Source: Oscillibacter ruminantium GH1 (GTDB lineage: Bacteria > Bacillota > Clostridia > Oscillospirales > Oscillospiraceae). Taken from it: a DNA stretch of 64,000 bases. The notes beneath the pieces were generated by a model that saw only the letters and a program-made list of their open reading frames with translations, did no database searches and was not told the DNA's origin. Of this stretch, positions 18,367 to 24,916 are shown piece after piece. The DNA is taken from the NCBI RefSeq assembly GCF_000307265.1, contig NZ_DF158898.1, forward strand, positions 229,138-293,137. The letters run 5' to 3'. A program made the position numbers and the translations under genes. Each line of letters opens with the position of its first letter. The first letter of the stretch is position 1.

Positions 18367-19020
18367 TCAATCCTTTTCTGCCTTTTTCTCCGCCTTGCGC
18401 AGATCGCAGTCCTTTTGCAGCGGACAGCCTTCGCACTTGGGGGAGCGGGCGGTACAGGTGTCCCGGCCAAAAAGAACCATCCGGTGGCAGAAGTTAGAGG
18501 ATTCCTTCGCGGGCAAAATCTGCCGCAGCTGCCGCTCCACCTGCAAGGGGTCCTTGCTGCCGTCCGTCAGACCCAAACGGCCTGTGATGCGGATGCAGTG
18601 GGTGTCGCAGACATAGGCGGGCTGACCATAAATATCGCCCAGAATCAGATTCGCTGTTTTCCGTCCCACGCCCGGCAGAGCCGTCAACTCCTCCATGGTA
18701 GCGGGGACCTTTCCGCCGTGGTCTGCCAGCAGTTTCTGGGCGCAGGCAACCAAATCCCGGGCTTTTCCGTTGAAAAAGCCGCAGGAGTGAATGTAGTGTC
18801 CCACCTCCGTCGGGTCCGCCTCCGCAAAGCTCTCGAGGCTTGGAAATCGGGTGAAGAGAGCGGGGGTCACCTGATTGACCCGCGCGTCGGTACACTGAGC
18901 GGCGAGCCGCACGGCGAACAAAAGCTCATAGTCCTTTTCATATTGCAGGGAACAGAGCGCGTCGGGGTAAAGGTCTTTCAGCGTTTGAATGATGCGGCTG
19001 ACCGCTGCTTTTGCTTTCAT
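18367..19020 (-). CDS. nth: Endonuclease III (DNA glycosylase/AP lyase)
   Basis: Base-excision repair enzyme that removes oxidised pyrimidines and nicks the AP site. The helix-hairpin-helix LPGVGRKTANLI holds catalytic Lys121, Asp139 follows in CDTHC, and the C-terminal [4Fe-4S] loop has Cys189, 196, 199 and 205 with the classic C-X6-C-X2-C-X5-C spacing. At 217 aa it is full length; the Lys/Glu-rich tail after the cluster is short. The ATG at 19020 follows TAAGGAGG. The gene stands alone on the minus strand. Confidence 0.96.
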   Translation of the reverse strand: MKAKAAVSRIIQTLKDLYPDALCSLQYEKDYELLFAVRLAAQCTDARVNQVTPALFTRFPSLESFAEADPTEVGHYIHSCGFFNGKARDLVACAQKLLADHGGKVPATMEELTALPGVGRKTANLILGDIYGQPAYVCDTHCIRITGRLGLTDGSKDPLQVERQLRQILPAKESSNFCHRMVLFGRDTCTARSPKCEGCPLQKDCDLRKAEKKAEKD

Positions 19021-19414
19021 ACGGTTTCCTCCTTATCCGCGCGGGTTATCCGACAATCGTTTTCGCCGGAATTTCGGCTGCGGACTTTTGTTTCAGTATG
19101 ATTTCGGTATCTTTGAGGACAATTCCTCATAGTTCATAGTACGAGGTGGCTGTAAATGAACCGGGAAACGTGTGCCTGATGGTCAGGCTGTTAATTTTTT
19201 TAGTATAACGTCTTTTAGAGCGGATGGCAATTGCTTTTGCACCTTGCCCGCGTCTTCATCCCACACAAATAAAAGGTCCGCCGTGCTGCTGCGCGGCGAA
19301 CCCTTGCTGCTCCCGATACGTAATGGATTTCCTGTTGCAGATTGCCGTGGAGCTGTGCTATAATAGCGGCGGGCAACTACCATATCACAAATGTTCTTTG
19401 CGTACTGATTCTTT
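19021..19414. other. 394-bp gap between nth and DUF4363 genes
   Basis: No gene can be supported with confidence. It contains the nth ribosome site (19027-19034, minus), a GCCTGA/TCAGGC hairpin with a nearby T-run (19174-19201, reading as a plus-strand terminator), a plus-strand promoter-like pair at 19335-19364, and a 66-codon minus-strand open frame at 19183-19383 with no ribosome site and no family I recognise. The base composition is a little more AT-rich than in flanking genes. Confidence 0.6.
19335..19364 (+). promoter_or_regulatory. Orphan sigma-A-like promoter facing the 3' end of DUF4363
   Basis: TTGCAG (19335-19340), an 18-nt spacer and a perfect TATAAT (19359-19364) point rightwards into genes encoded on the other strand. 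No plus-strand gene follows, so if active it would give an antisense or small RNA. Confidence 0.4.
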
Positions 19415-19795
19415 TTATAAAATGTTTTTTATGCTGAACCGCTCCATTTCCACCAGAAGCCCCAGCTGATGTTGCAGGCCCGCCAGTTCTGCCCGGAATT
19501 CAGACGGCTCCTCGGTGGCGGCAAAGGCCGCGCAGCGGCGGTACATGGCGTCCGCGCTGTCCACCGCATTGTGCTCCGCGATGATGTGGAGATAGGTCTG
19601 GCGGGAGGACCAGTCAGAATAACTTTGAGAGAGAAGTTCTGCCGCACTGCGCCAGTTATCGGCGTCGGCCGCTGTCTCTGCGGTTTCCAACTGGCTTTGC
19701 CAGCGGGAAACGTCTCGCTCCATGGCGCGGCAGTTCAGCGCGGATGCGGCCAGAATCGCCGCCAAAAGCAAAACGGGGGTCAGCCATGATTTCAT
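19415..19795 (-). CDS. DUF4363 family protein, membrane-anchored
   Basis: A 126-aa protein with one N-terminal hydrophobic segment (about 5-22; signal anchor or uncleaved signal) and a helical remainder ending ERFSIKNIL, which resembles the family's C-terminus. The function is unknown. It overlaps the end of the upstream DUF421 gene by 4 nt, so the two are translationally coupled and likely act together at the membrane. These two families often occur together in Clostridia, which is why I assign them; the link to sporulation sometimes made for DUF421 proteins is inference. Confidence 0.75.
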   Translation of the reverse strand: MKSWLTPVLLLAAILAASALNCRAMERDVSRWQSQLETAETAADADNWRSAAELLSQSYSDWSSRQTYLHIIAEHNAVDSADAMYRRCAAFAATEEPSEFRAELAGLQHQLGLLVEMERFSIKNIL

Positions 19796-20475
19796 GCGGA
19801 TTCCTCCTTTGCAATGCAGTTAATTTTTCCGCCGCTGTCAAGGGTCAGTAAAAACGCGTCCCGATAAGTGGCGAGGCCCTGCCGCTGCACTTGCTGTTGC
19901 AGCCATTCCTCCGATTTTCCGCACTGCTTCAGGTTTTGGCAGATGAGCCGCCCGTCATTCACCAGAATCACCGGGAGGGTAACGCTGTCTTCTGGCTTCA
20001 CGTTCAGATCCTTTGCAGTCGGTGGCTGTGCCGTTGGCCAAGGCAGGACTGAGAGCTGACCCGAGTTTTCCAAAATCGCGAATTTTACGTCACTTAAATT
20101 GCTGATGCCCTGTGCCCGCAGTTCTTCCAGCAGTTCGTCGATAGTAAAGCGGTTTTTCCGCATGGCGCCTTGGCGGAGCTTACCGTGGTCGATCAGCACC
20201 GTGGGGGATCCGCACAGCACCCGCCGGAACCGGAGGGAACGCAGGGACAGCTGGCTTAATAACATGGAAAGAGACAGCAGCGTAAAAATCGGGATGACAC
20301 CGGAGAGCAGCGGAATGCCGAAATCCTGCATGGGGACCGTTGCCAGATCTGAAAGCATCATCGTCAACACCAGTTCGCTAGGCTCCAGCTCACCAATTTG
20401 CCGTTTGCCCATGAGCCGAAGTCCGGCCATGATGAGAAAATAAAGAATTACAGTCCGCAGAAATGCGGTAGCCAT
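19792..20475 (-). CDS. DUF421 (YetF-like) membrane protein
   Basis: A 227-aa protein with about three N-terminal membrane spans followed by a soluble domain of two small alpha/beta units (about 80-227). The conserved GLRLMGKRQIGELEPSEL segment near the N-terminus is typical of YetF/YdfS relatives. The start is ATG at 20475: AAAGGGGG lies 8 nt before it, whereas the in-frame GTG at 20484 would touch the ribosome site. It is the first gene of a two-gene minus-strand operon with DUF4363. Molecular function is unknown. Confidence 0.85.
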   Translation of the reverse strand: MATAFLRTVILYFLIMAGLRLMGKRQIGELEPSELVLTMMLSDLATVPMQDFGIPLLSGVIPIFTLLSLSMLLSQLSLRSLRFRRVLCGSPTVLIDHGKLRQGAMRKNRFTIDELLEELRAQGISNLSDVKFAILENSGQLSVLPWPTAQPPTAKDLNVKPEDSVTLPVILVNDGRLICQNLKQCGKSEEWLQQQVQRQGLATYRDAFLLTLDSGGKINCIAKEESA

Positions 20476-20694
20476 ATGCTTCACCCCCTTTCAGCAGTAT
20501 TTGTCGGGAGGGTCGGGCATATGCGCCGAAAAGTTTGCCGGAGCAGCCGGGAACGCAGAGCAGATTCCATCGGCTCCGGGCAGAAGAACAGCGCGCTGTC
20601 TTAAAGTGGATAAGGCTCCGCCCTATGGGCGGGGATTATCATAGATTGTTTTCCAGTCGCAGAATGAGAAAGGAGGATTACGGGAAGGTCCCGT
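20476..20694. other. Divergent intergenic region upstream of DUF421 and glmS
   Basis: No gene is seen. It must hold the DUF421 promoter (minus) and the glmS promoter (plus), but neither has an obvious -35/-10 pair. A CTCCGCCC/GGGCGGGG hairpin lies at about 20616-20634, without a T-run. Confidence 0.5.
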
Positions 20695-20845
20695 CACCAG
20701 CGCCATGTGCCCGCAGGGTTTGCGCCTTGCGGGATAACGAGGAGAGGGGAGTATCGAAAATTCGGCGGATGCCCCTCCGTGTCCACGGATACGACACGCA
20801 GTTCATAAATATGCGGGTGACCGCAAAACAGAGTGACTGCGACCG
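20695..20845 (+). ncRNA. glmS ribozyme (glucosamine-6-phosphate-activated self-cleaving riboswitch)
   Basis: The conserved core is recognisable: the cleavage site just 5' of GCGCC (between 20700 and 20701), the AACGAGGAG segment, then TATCGAAAATTCGGCGGATG (about 20753-20772) closing on GCCCCTCC, followed by a P3 hairpin (GTGTC/GACAC) and a P4 domain containing GCGGGTGACCGC. It lies directly upstream of glmS, as in other Firmicutes. In this class glucosamine-6-phosphate acts as a cofactor for self-cleavage, which destabilises the glmS mRNA and gives product feedback. The 3' boundary is approximate. Confidence 0.95.
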
Positions 20846-20888
20846 TGAGGAAAGAGACAAATCGTCTGCGCGTTTGTCCTTTTGATAG

Positions 20889-20933
20889 CCGGGCCCGGAA
20901 ACCGGGGCCGGTCAGTGTCTTGACGGCTTTTTT
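20889..20933 (+). terminator. Candidate attenuator between ribozyme and glmS
   Basis: GCCGGTCA (20907-20914) can pair with TGACGGC (20921-20927; one bulged G), followed by six T (20928-20933), forming a short intrinsic terminator. An upstream hairpin CCGGGCCCGG (20889-20898) with CCGGGGCCGG (20902-20911; one mismatch) shares bases 20907-20911 and would exclude it, as an antiterminator does. This reading is inference from pairing alone. Confidence 0.45.
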
Positions 20934-20974
20934 GCCGGCAGGAGACAAATTGATTATCAGGAGGATTTTATTTT

Positions 20975-22813
20975 ATGTGTGGAATTATTGGTTATTCGGG
21001 CCGCGAACAGGCGGCCCCGATTTTGCTGGACGGTCTGGAGCGGATGGAGTACCGGGGATATGACTCTGCGGGCGTTGCGATCCGGTCTGCGTCCAAAGGT
21101 CTTCAGGTGAAAAAATCCAAGGGCCGCTTGCAGGTTCTCAGCGACATGATCCATGGCGGAGCGGATTTGGAGGGCACGCTGGGCATCGGTCACACCCGCT
21201 GGGCCACCCACGGCGAACCCAGCGACGTGAACGCCCATCCCCACATCAGTACCAGCGGCAATATCGCGTTGGTTCACAATGGCATCATTGAGAACTATAT
21301 GGAGATCAAGGAACACTTGATGAATCTGGGGGTAAAATTCACCTCTGACACCGATTCTGAGGTGGTGGCCCAGCTGCTGGAGTACCACTATGATGAGTGC
21401 CACAACATGCTGGAAGCAGTGGGCCGCGTCCTGCGGCGAATTGAGGGGTCCTATGCGTTCGGCATCATCTGCTCGGACTATCCCGACGCGCTGATTGCCG
21501 CCCGCAAGGACAGCCCGCTGATTCTGGGCTATGGCAAGGACTGCAATTTTATCGCCTCCGACGTGACGGCGGTCATCAAATACACCCGGGAAGTGGCCTA
21601 TATGGACGACGGGGAGATCGCGGTTTTGACCCCGGAGGGAATCGACGTGTTCGACAGCGAGCTGGTGCCGATGGAGAAGACCCGCCGGACAGTGGACTGG
21701 GACGTATCCGCCGCTGAAAAGGGCGGCTATCCTCATTTCATGCTCAAGGAAATCATGGAGCAGCCGGAGGCCATCCGCAAGACGGTTTCCTCCCGCATCC
21801 GCGATGGCCGTGTTGTTCTGGACAATGTGAAACTGACGCAGGAATACGTGAAGAACATCTCCCGCATTTTCATTATTGCCTGCGGTTCCAGCTATCATGT
21901 GGGGATGGTCAGTAAATACAACTGGGAGAAGCTGCTGCGCCGCCCGGTGGAGGTTGTGCTGGCCTCTGAGTTCCGCTACTGTGATCCTCTGGTGGATGAG
22001 CACTCTCTGGTGGTGGTGATCAGCCAATCCGGCGAGACGCTGGACACCATGGCCGCCATGAGGGAGGCCAAGCGCCGCGGCGGGCGGACACTGGCTATTG
22101 TCAACGTGGTGGGTTCCTCTATCGCCCGGGACGCGGACGACGTGCTGTATACTTGGGCGGGACCGGAGATCGCCGTGGCGACTACCAAGGCGTATTCTAC
22201 CCAATTGGCGCTGATGGATATGGTGGGACTGTATCTGGGCGATCTGCTGGGAACGGTTTGCAAGGAGGATTACACCGCCGCCGTGGAGGGTATCCAGCGT
22301 TTGCCTGAGCAGATGTCCGCGTTTTTGAAGGACACGGAGGACATCAAGTATTTTGCTTCCCGATATTTCAATCACAATTCCATTTTCTTTATCGGACGGA
22401 ATCTGGACTATGCCATGGGCATGGAGGGTTCTCTAAAGCTGAAGGAGATCAGCTATATCCATTCGGAAGCATACGCTTCCGGCGAACTGAAGCACGGCAC
22501 CATCTCCCTTATCGAGCCGGGAACGCTGGTGGTGGCGCTGGGGAGCTATACGCCGCTGTTTGACAAGGCCATGAGCAACGTGGTGGAGGTCAAAGCCCGG
22601 GGTGCGGAAGTCATGGCTCTGGCCACAAACAGCCAGAAGGCGAAGATGGAGAAAACTGCGGACGCCGTTATCGCCGTGCCGGACACGATTGCCATGCTCC
22701 AGCCCTCCTTGGGTGTGGTTCCGCTCCAGTTGTTCGCCTATTATGTGGCGCTGCAGCGGGGCTGCGACATTGATAAGCCGCGGAATCTGGCAAAGTCCGT
22801 AACCGTGGAATAA
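20975..22813 (+). CDS. glmS: Glutamine-fructose-6-phosphate aminotransferase (isomerizing)
   Basis: Makes glucosamine-6-phosphate from fructose-6-phosphate and glutamine, the entry to amino sugars for peptidoglycan. MCGIIGYSG places the nucleophilic Cys at position 2 of a class II glutaminase domain (to about 225); two SIS sugar-isomerase domains follow (about 290-425 and 460-595), and the chain ends DKPRNLAKSVTVE as in the family. At 612 aa it is full length. The ATG at 20975 follows AGGAGG. Expression should be feedback-controlled by the upstream ribozyme; a perfect terminator follows. Confidence 0.98.
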   Translation: MCGIIGYSGREQAAPILLDGLERMEYRGYDSAGVAIRSASKGLQVKKSKGRLQVLSDMIHGGADLEGTLGIGHTRWATHGEPSDVNAHPHISTSGNIALVHNGIIENYMEIKEHLMNLGVKFTSDTDSEVVAQLLEYHYDECHNMLEAVGRVLRRIEGSYAFGIICSDYPDALIAARKDSPLILGYGKDCNFIASDVTAVIKYTREVAYMDDGEIAVLTPEGIDVFDSELVPMEKTRRTVDWDVSAAEKGGYPHFMLKEIMEQPEAIRKTVSSRIRDGRVVLDNVKLTQEYVKNISRIFIIACGSSYHVGMVSKYNWEKLLRRPVEVVLASEFRYCDPLVDEHSLVVVISQSGETLDTMAAMREAKRRGGRTLAIVNVVGSSIARDADDVLYTWAGPEIAVATTKAYSTQLALMDMVGLYLGDLLGTVCKEDYTAAVEGIQRLPEQMSAFLKDTEDIKYFASRYFNHNSIFFIGRNLDYAMGMEGSLKLKEISYIHSEAYASGELKHGTISLIEPGTLVVALGSYTPLFDKAMSNVVEVKARGAEVMALATNSQKAKMEKTADAVIAVPDTIAMLQPSLGVVPLQLFAYYVALQRGCDIDKPRNLAKSVTVE

Positions 22814-22859
22814 ACCAACTTTTGAATCTACGGCGTTTCGGAATAATGAAAAGGAAATC

Positions 22860-22891
22860 AAAAGCGCTGGGGAGCAATCCCCAGCGCTTTT
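22860..22891 (+). terminator. Intrinsic terminator of glmS
   Basis: A perfect 10-bp stem GCGCTGGGGA (22864-22873) with TCCCCAGCGC (22878-22887), GCAA tetraloop, preceded by A and followed by TTTT. Confidence 0.93.
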
Positions 22892-22930
22892 GTGAACTTC
22901 ATGTGGTACACTTTTGTGCCATTTTTAGAA

Positions 22931-22960
22931 AAGTCAGCAGCTTATAGCTGCTGGCTTTTA
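22931..22960 (+). terminator. Second terminator-like hairpin, left edge of the accessory patch
   Basis: GTCAGCAGC (22933-22941) pairs with GCTGCTGGC (22947-22955), followed by TTTTATTTTT. No gene lies between it and the glmS terminator. The stem is nearly identical to the hairpin at 24231-24260. Confidence 0.6.
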
Positions 22961-23053
22961 TTTTTACGCTCCATCCTCTCTCTGAACGCCTACAGTATGT
23001 ATTTTACACGCACATTCTATTATTTGAGTACAATGCAATAAAAAATGAACGTG

Positions 23054-23095
23054 AAAAATTCTCCCGGAGTCTGCCGTCCGGTAAGTTCCGGGGAG
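23054..23095 (-). terminator. Terminator of the minus-strand hypothetical gene
   Basis: On the minus strand CTCCCCGGA (from 23095) pairs with TCCGGGAG (ending at 23061) around an 18-nt loop and is followed by AATTTTTC. It lies 17 nt after the stop of the 132-aa gene, supporting real minus-strand transcription. Confidence 0.6.
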
Positions 23096-23111
23096 TCAGC
23101 GGCGCTTACTT

Positions 23112-23510
23112 TTATTGCAAGAGCATTCTAATATCTTGGATAATAATGTCCGTATATTCCACACTGTCAAAATGATATTTATCATCCAGTAGATTTCCTC
23201 TTACCTGTGAGTCAAAATTCATGTAAATTTCGATTGGTACCCAAAGATGTGAATTAGCTTCCCGAAAGGTTGCGTGCACGATTCCGTTGCGTCTGACCTT
23301 TTCAAAAAGGCCGGGTGGTACATAATCCTTGGCAGCAGGAAGAAACGTGTCGTCCCGAAACAGCATTGTTTTAGGTATCCCCTCATAGTTAACGATTTGG
23401 AGTAAGCTGTTTTCGATATCTGTGGTAACAGGAAATATTGACCTTCCATAGTATTCGTTTGTGACACCGTCATAAATATCTACATGTGGTGCTGCGACTC
23501 TGTCAAACAT
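23112..23510 (-). CDS. Hypothetical protein, 132 aa, unrecognised
   Basis: I do not recognise the family. The sequence is soluble-looking and acidic, with no signal peptide or membrane span, and blocks such as VDIYDGVTNEYYGRS and NYEGIPKTMLFRDD that look like a genuine folded protein. The start is ATG at 23510: AAGGAG (23520-23525 on the opposite strand) lies 9 nt upstream, while the in-frame ATG at 23516 leaves only 3 nt. A plausible terminator follows the stop. The open frame continues upstream to 23705 in low-quality sequence. Codon use is more AT-rich than that of neighbours, consistent with transfer. Confidence 0.6.
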   Translation of the reverse strand: MFDRVAAPHVDIYDGVTNEYYGRSIFPVTTDIENSLLQIVNYEGIPKTMLFRDDTFLPAAKDYVPPGLFEKVRRNGIVHATFREANSHLWVPIEIYMNFDSQVRGNLLDDKYHFDSVEYTDIIIQDIRMLLQ

Positions 23511-23982
23511 GGGCATCCACTCCTTCCATGCCAGTGTATTCGATACACTGGAGTTTGATATCCAGCGCAAGCGGCAAAAGCAGTCCGAGGATGAACCGCG
23601 GTTGGATACCGCCATCTCCATCCCAACGGACTGCGGCTTCTGATCTGTACGCCACCGCGGTAAATGAACACCAGCGTCCGTATCTACTCGATGTATTGCC
23701 CTCAATGAACAGGTTTCGGTTAGATAGCGTTTCTATGCTTTCACTGCCATTCCTTGCCTCCTTACTCTCGGGTATAGGCAGTTCATACTCAGCCGCACCG
23801 CGCAGCGCAGCAACGCATATACTGCTGTAGGAAAGGCAATGAGCAGGAATAAAAAAGACAAACAGAGTGATTCCACAGGGTAAAGAATGGAATAGTGTAT
23901 ACTGTAATGAACGGGGTAAGTACGTAGCTACATAGGCATTGTAGTCTAGGGTGCTATATATCATTCCCAGAATATCGCCCAA
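23503..23982 (-). CDS. Doubtful open frame upstream of the 132-aa gene
   Basis: A 159-codon frame opened by a TTG with no clear ribosome site, ending 8 nt inside the next gene, an overlap compatible with translational coupling. It has one hydrophobic stretch (about 33-55) and another near the C-terminus, but the composition looks partly like translated non-coding DNA and no family is recognised. It may be decayed coding sequence. An internal ATG is possible. Confidence 0.25.
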   Translation of the reverse strand: MGDILGMIYSTLDYNAYVATYLPRSLQYTLFHSLPCGITLFVFFIPAHCLSYSSICVAALRGAAEYELPIPESKEARNGSESIETLSNRNLFIEGNTSSRYGRWCSFTAVAYRSEAAVRWDGDGGIQPRFILGLLLPLALDIKLQCIEYTGMEGVDAHV

Positions 23983-24051
23983 AAAGCAGATCCATTTTTT
24001 TACTTCTAAAATTACATAGAATATCTATAAATGAAAGTAAGGTGGCAGAGA

Positions 24052-24246
24052 ATGCCAACAGACGCACAGAAGAAAGCGAATGCAAAGTATCAGGCGAAAC
24101 AAGACAGGATTGTCCTCCGGCCAAGCAAGGAGGAAGGTGCATTTATCCGGGAGAGCGCAGAACAGGCTGGGCAGTCGGCACAGGCATACATACTGCAGGC
24201 GACCAGAGAGAGGATTGAACGCGAAAATAAAAGCCAGCAGCCGTAA
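24052..24246 (+). CDS. Small ribbon-helix-helix (Arc-type) protein
   Basis: A 64-aa basic protein. DRIVLRPSKEEGAFIRESAEQAG followed by SAQAYILQATRERIE fits the beta-helix-helix pattern of Arc/CopG-like DNA-binding proteins; similar solitary proteins occur near mobile elements and as antitoxins in Clostridia. The start is ATG at 24052, since AGGTGG lies 7 nt upstream and the earlier ATG at 24031 has no site. The stop codon lies in the loop of its own terminator. No partner toxin is seen next to it. DNA binding is inferred from the pattern only. Confidence 0.75.
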   Translation: MPTDAQKKANAKYQAKQDRIVLRPSKEEGAFIRESAEQAGQSAQAYILQATRERIERENKSQQP

Positions 24247-24260
24247 GCTGCTGGCTTTCT
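24231..24260 (+). terminator. Terminator of the ribbon-helix-helix gene
   Basis: GCCAGCAGC (24233-24241) pairs with GCTGCTGGC (24247-24255), with the TAA stop inside the 5-nt loop, followed by TTTCT. Confidence 0.85.
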
Positions 24261-24346
24261 ATCAAGTGATTCACTGAAATAATGGAGAAATAGAGAGAGG
24301 AGTGCCGACACAAAAAATAAAAGTGTGTACCTAGGCGTGTACTCGA

Positions 24347-24390
24347 TAAAACAAGAAGCCCCTCAAAGCCTTGCGGCTCTAAGGGGCTTT
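24347..24390 (-). terminator. Terminator of tRNA-Arg
   Basis: On the minus strand, directly after the CCA end, AAGCCCCTTAGAGCC pairs with GGCTTTGAGGGGCTT around a GCAA loop (two mismatches) and is followed by CTTGTTTT. Confidence 0.85.
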
Positions 24391-24391
24391 C

Positions 24392-24468
24392 TGGTACGCC
24401 GTGAGGGATTCGAACCCCCGGCCTTCTGGTCCGTAGCCAGACGCTCTATCCAGCTGAGCTAACGGCGC
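24392..24468 (-). tRNA. tRNA-Arg (anticodon ACG), CCA encoded
   Basis: The complete cloverleaf is readable on the minus strand. The acceptor stem is GCGCCGT/ACGGCGT (with a G-U first pair). The D arm is AGCTCAGCTGGATAGAGC. The anticodon stem TCTGG/CCAGA has loop CTACGGA, so the anticodon is ACG (read as ICG in bacteria). The T arm contains GGTTCGAATCC, and the 3' ACCA is encoded. It has its own promoter and terminator. The accessory patch begins just past its 3' end. Confidence 0.97.
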
Positions 24469-24495
24469 GTGTCACTGTCTTGAAGCAGCTTATTT

Positions 24496-24524
24496 ATATT
24501 AGCACGGCTTGTTTTAAAATGCAA
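24496..24524 (-). promoter_or_regulatory. Promoter of tRNA-Arg
   Basis: On the minus strand TTGCAT (24524-24519), a 17-nt spacer and TAATAT (24501-24496); the predicted start lies about 20 nt before the tRNA. It overlaps a GGCTTG/CAAGCC hairpin plus T8 (24507-24535) that could stop transcripts arriving on the plus strand. Confidence 0.8.
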
Positions 24525-24562
24525 GCCTTTTTTTTATATTTTTTCACTTTTTTTTGCAGGGC

Positions 24563-24591
24563 TTGTAAAGCGAAAATCTCCATGCTATAAT
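24563..24591 (+). promoter_or_regulatory. Strong sigma-A promoter upstream of the DivIVA-like gene
   Basis: TTGTAA (24563-24568), exactly 17 nt, and a perfect TATAAT (24586-24591). A start near 24598 leaves a leader of about 319 nt before the DivIVA-like gene at 24917. Confidence 0.85.
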
Positions 24592-24597
24592 AACCGC

Positions 24598-24745
24598 AGA
24601 TTGGTTAGGATACGCGCATCTGCGTACAACGTGCGCAAGCGGTGAGATTTTAGCCTCCGGCTGGCATAGCCGCAGGGACTATAATAGTATGGACTCTAAG
24701 TTATACTATTATATAAGAGCGCGATGATAATAAGCGCTTTTCCCG
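24598..24745 (+). ncRNA. Structured leader or small RNA candidate, unassigned class
   Basis: It directly follows the strong promoter. It contains GCGCA/TGCGC and GCGG/CCGC hairpins, a perfect 11-bp AT-rich stem TATAATAGTAT (24680-24690) with ATACTATTATA (24703-24713), then an 8-bp AAGAGCGC/GCGCTTTT stem (24715-24741) that ends in T and may terminate. I checked it by eye against 6S, SRP, RNase P, T-box and c-di-GMP patterns and none fits. The remaining leader (24746-24916) is GC-rich and shows nothing I can name. It is either a 5' UTR or a ~145-nt small RNA. Confidence 0.4.
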
Positions 24746-24916
24746 CCACTGGGCGCAGATCAGGCGATGCGACGGGACAATTGAAATCAGAAGGCAGGGA
24801 CGATTTGCGCAGCAGAGTCTGCAACGGACGATCCCAGTGAAAGATCAGCCCGCCGGGCGGCACGTTTGAAGGCCGTTGACCGGATGCGGGCGGGACCCAG
24901 AGAAGGAGCGGCGACC

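Larger units (their letters stand above)
22893..24391. other. Low-GC accessory patch between glmS and tRNA-Arg
   Basis: About 1.5 kb whose base composition is clearly more AT-rich than the surrounding genome. It lies at the 3' side of a tRNA gene and holds a ribbon-helix-helix gene, one fairly well supported and one doubtful minus-strand ORF, and two near-identical terminator hairpins (22931 and 24231). The edges carry related inverted sequences: GGTACACTTTTGTGCC at 22905-22920, and a reverse-complement-like CACAAAAAATAAAAGTGTGTACC ending at 24331 with short insertions. No integrase or transposase is present. Best read as the remnant of an integrated element; no tRNA-end duplication was found. 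Confidence 0.5.

Noticed and set aside
18358-19101. 247-codon plus-strand frame opposite nth
   Set aside because: nth is identified by its catalytic Lys, Asp and Fe-S cysteines on the other strand; the plus-strand frame has no motif or ribosome site.
19183-19383. 66-codon minus-strand frame after DUF4363
   Set aside because: No ribosome site and no recognisable pattern; it overlaps an opposite-strand promoter-like sequence. Mentioned under the intergenic entry only.
24507-24535. Plus-strand terminator GGCTTG/CAAGCC with T8 as a gene end
   Set aside because: No plus-strand gene ends here, and the same bases form the tRNA-Arg promoter spacer and -35. It is noted under that promoter only.
24598-24916. 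6S RNA, SRP RNA, RNase P RNA or c-di-GMP riboswitch
   Set aside because: None of the conserved core sequences or the long rod-like pairing expected for these could be found by eye.
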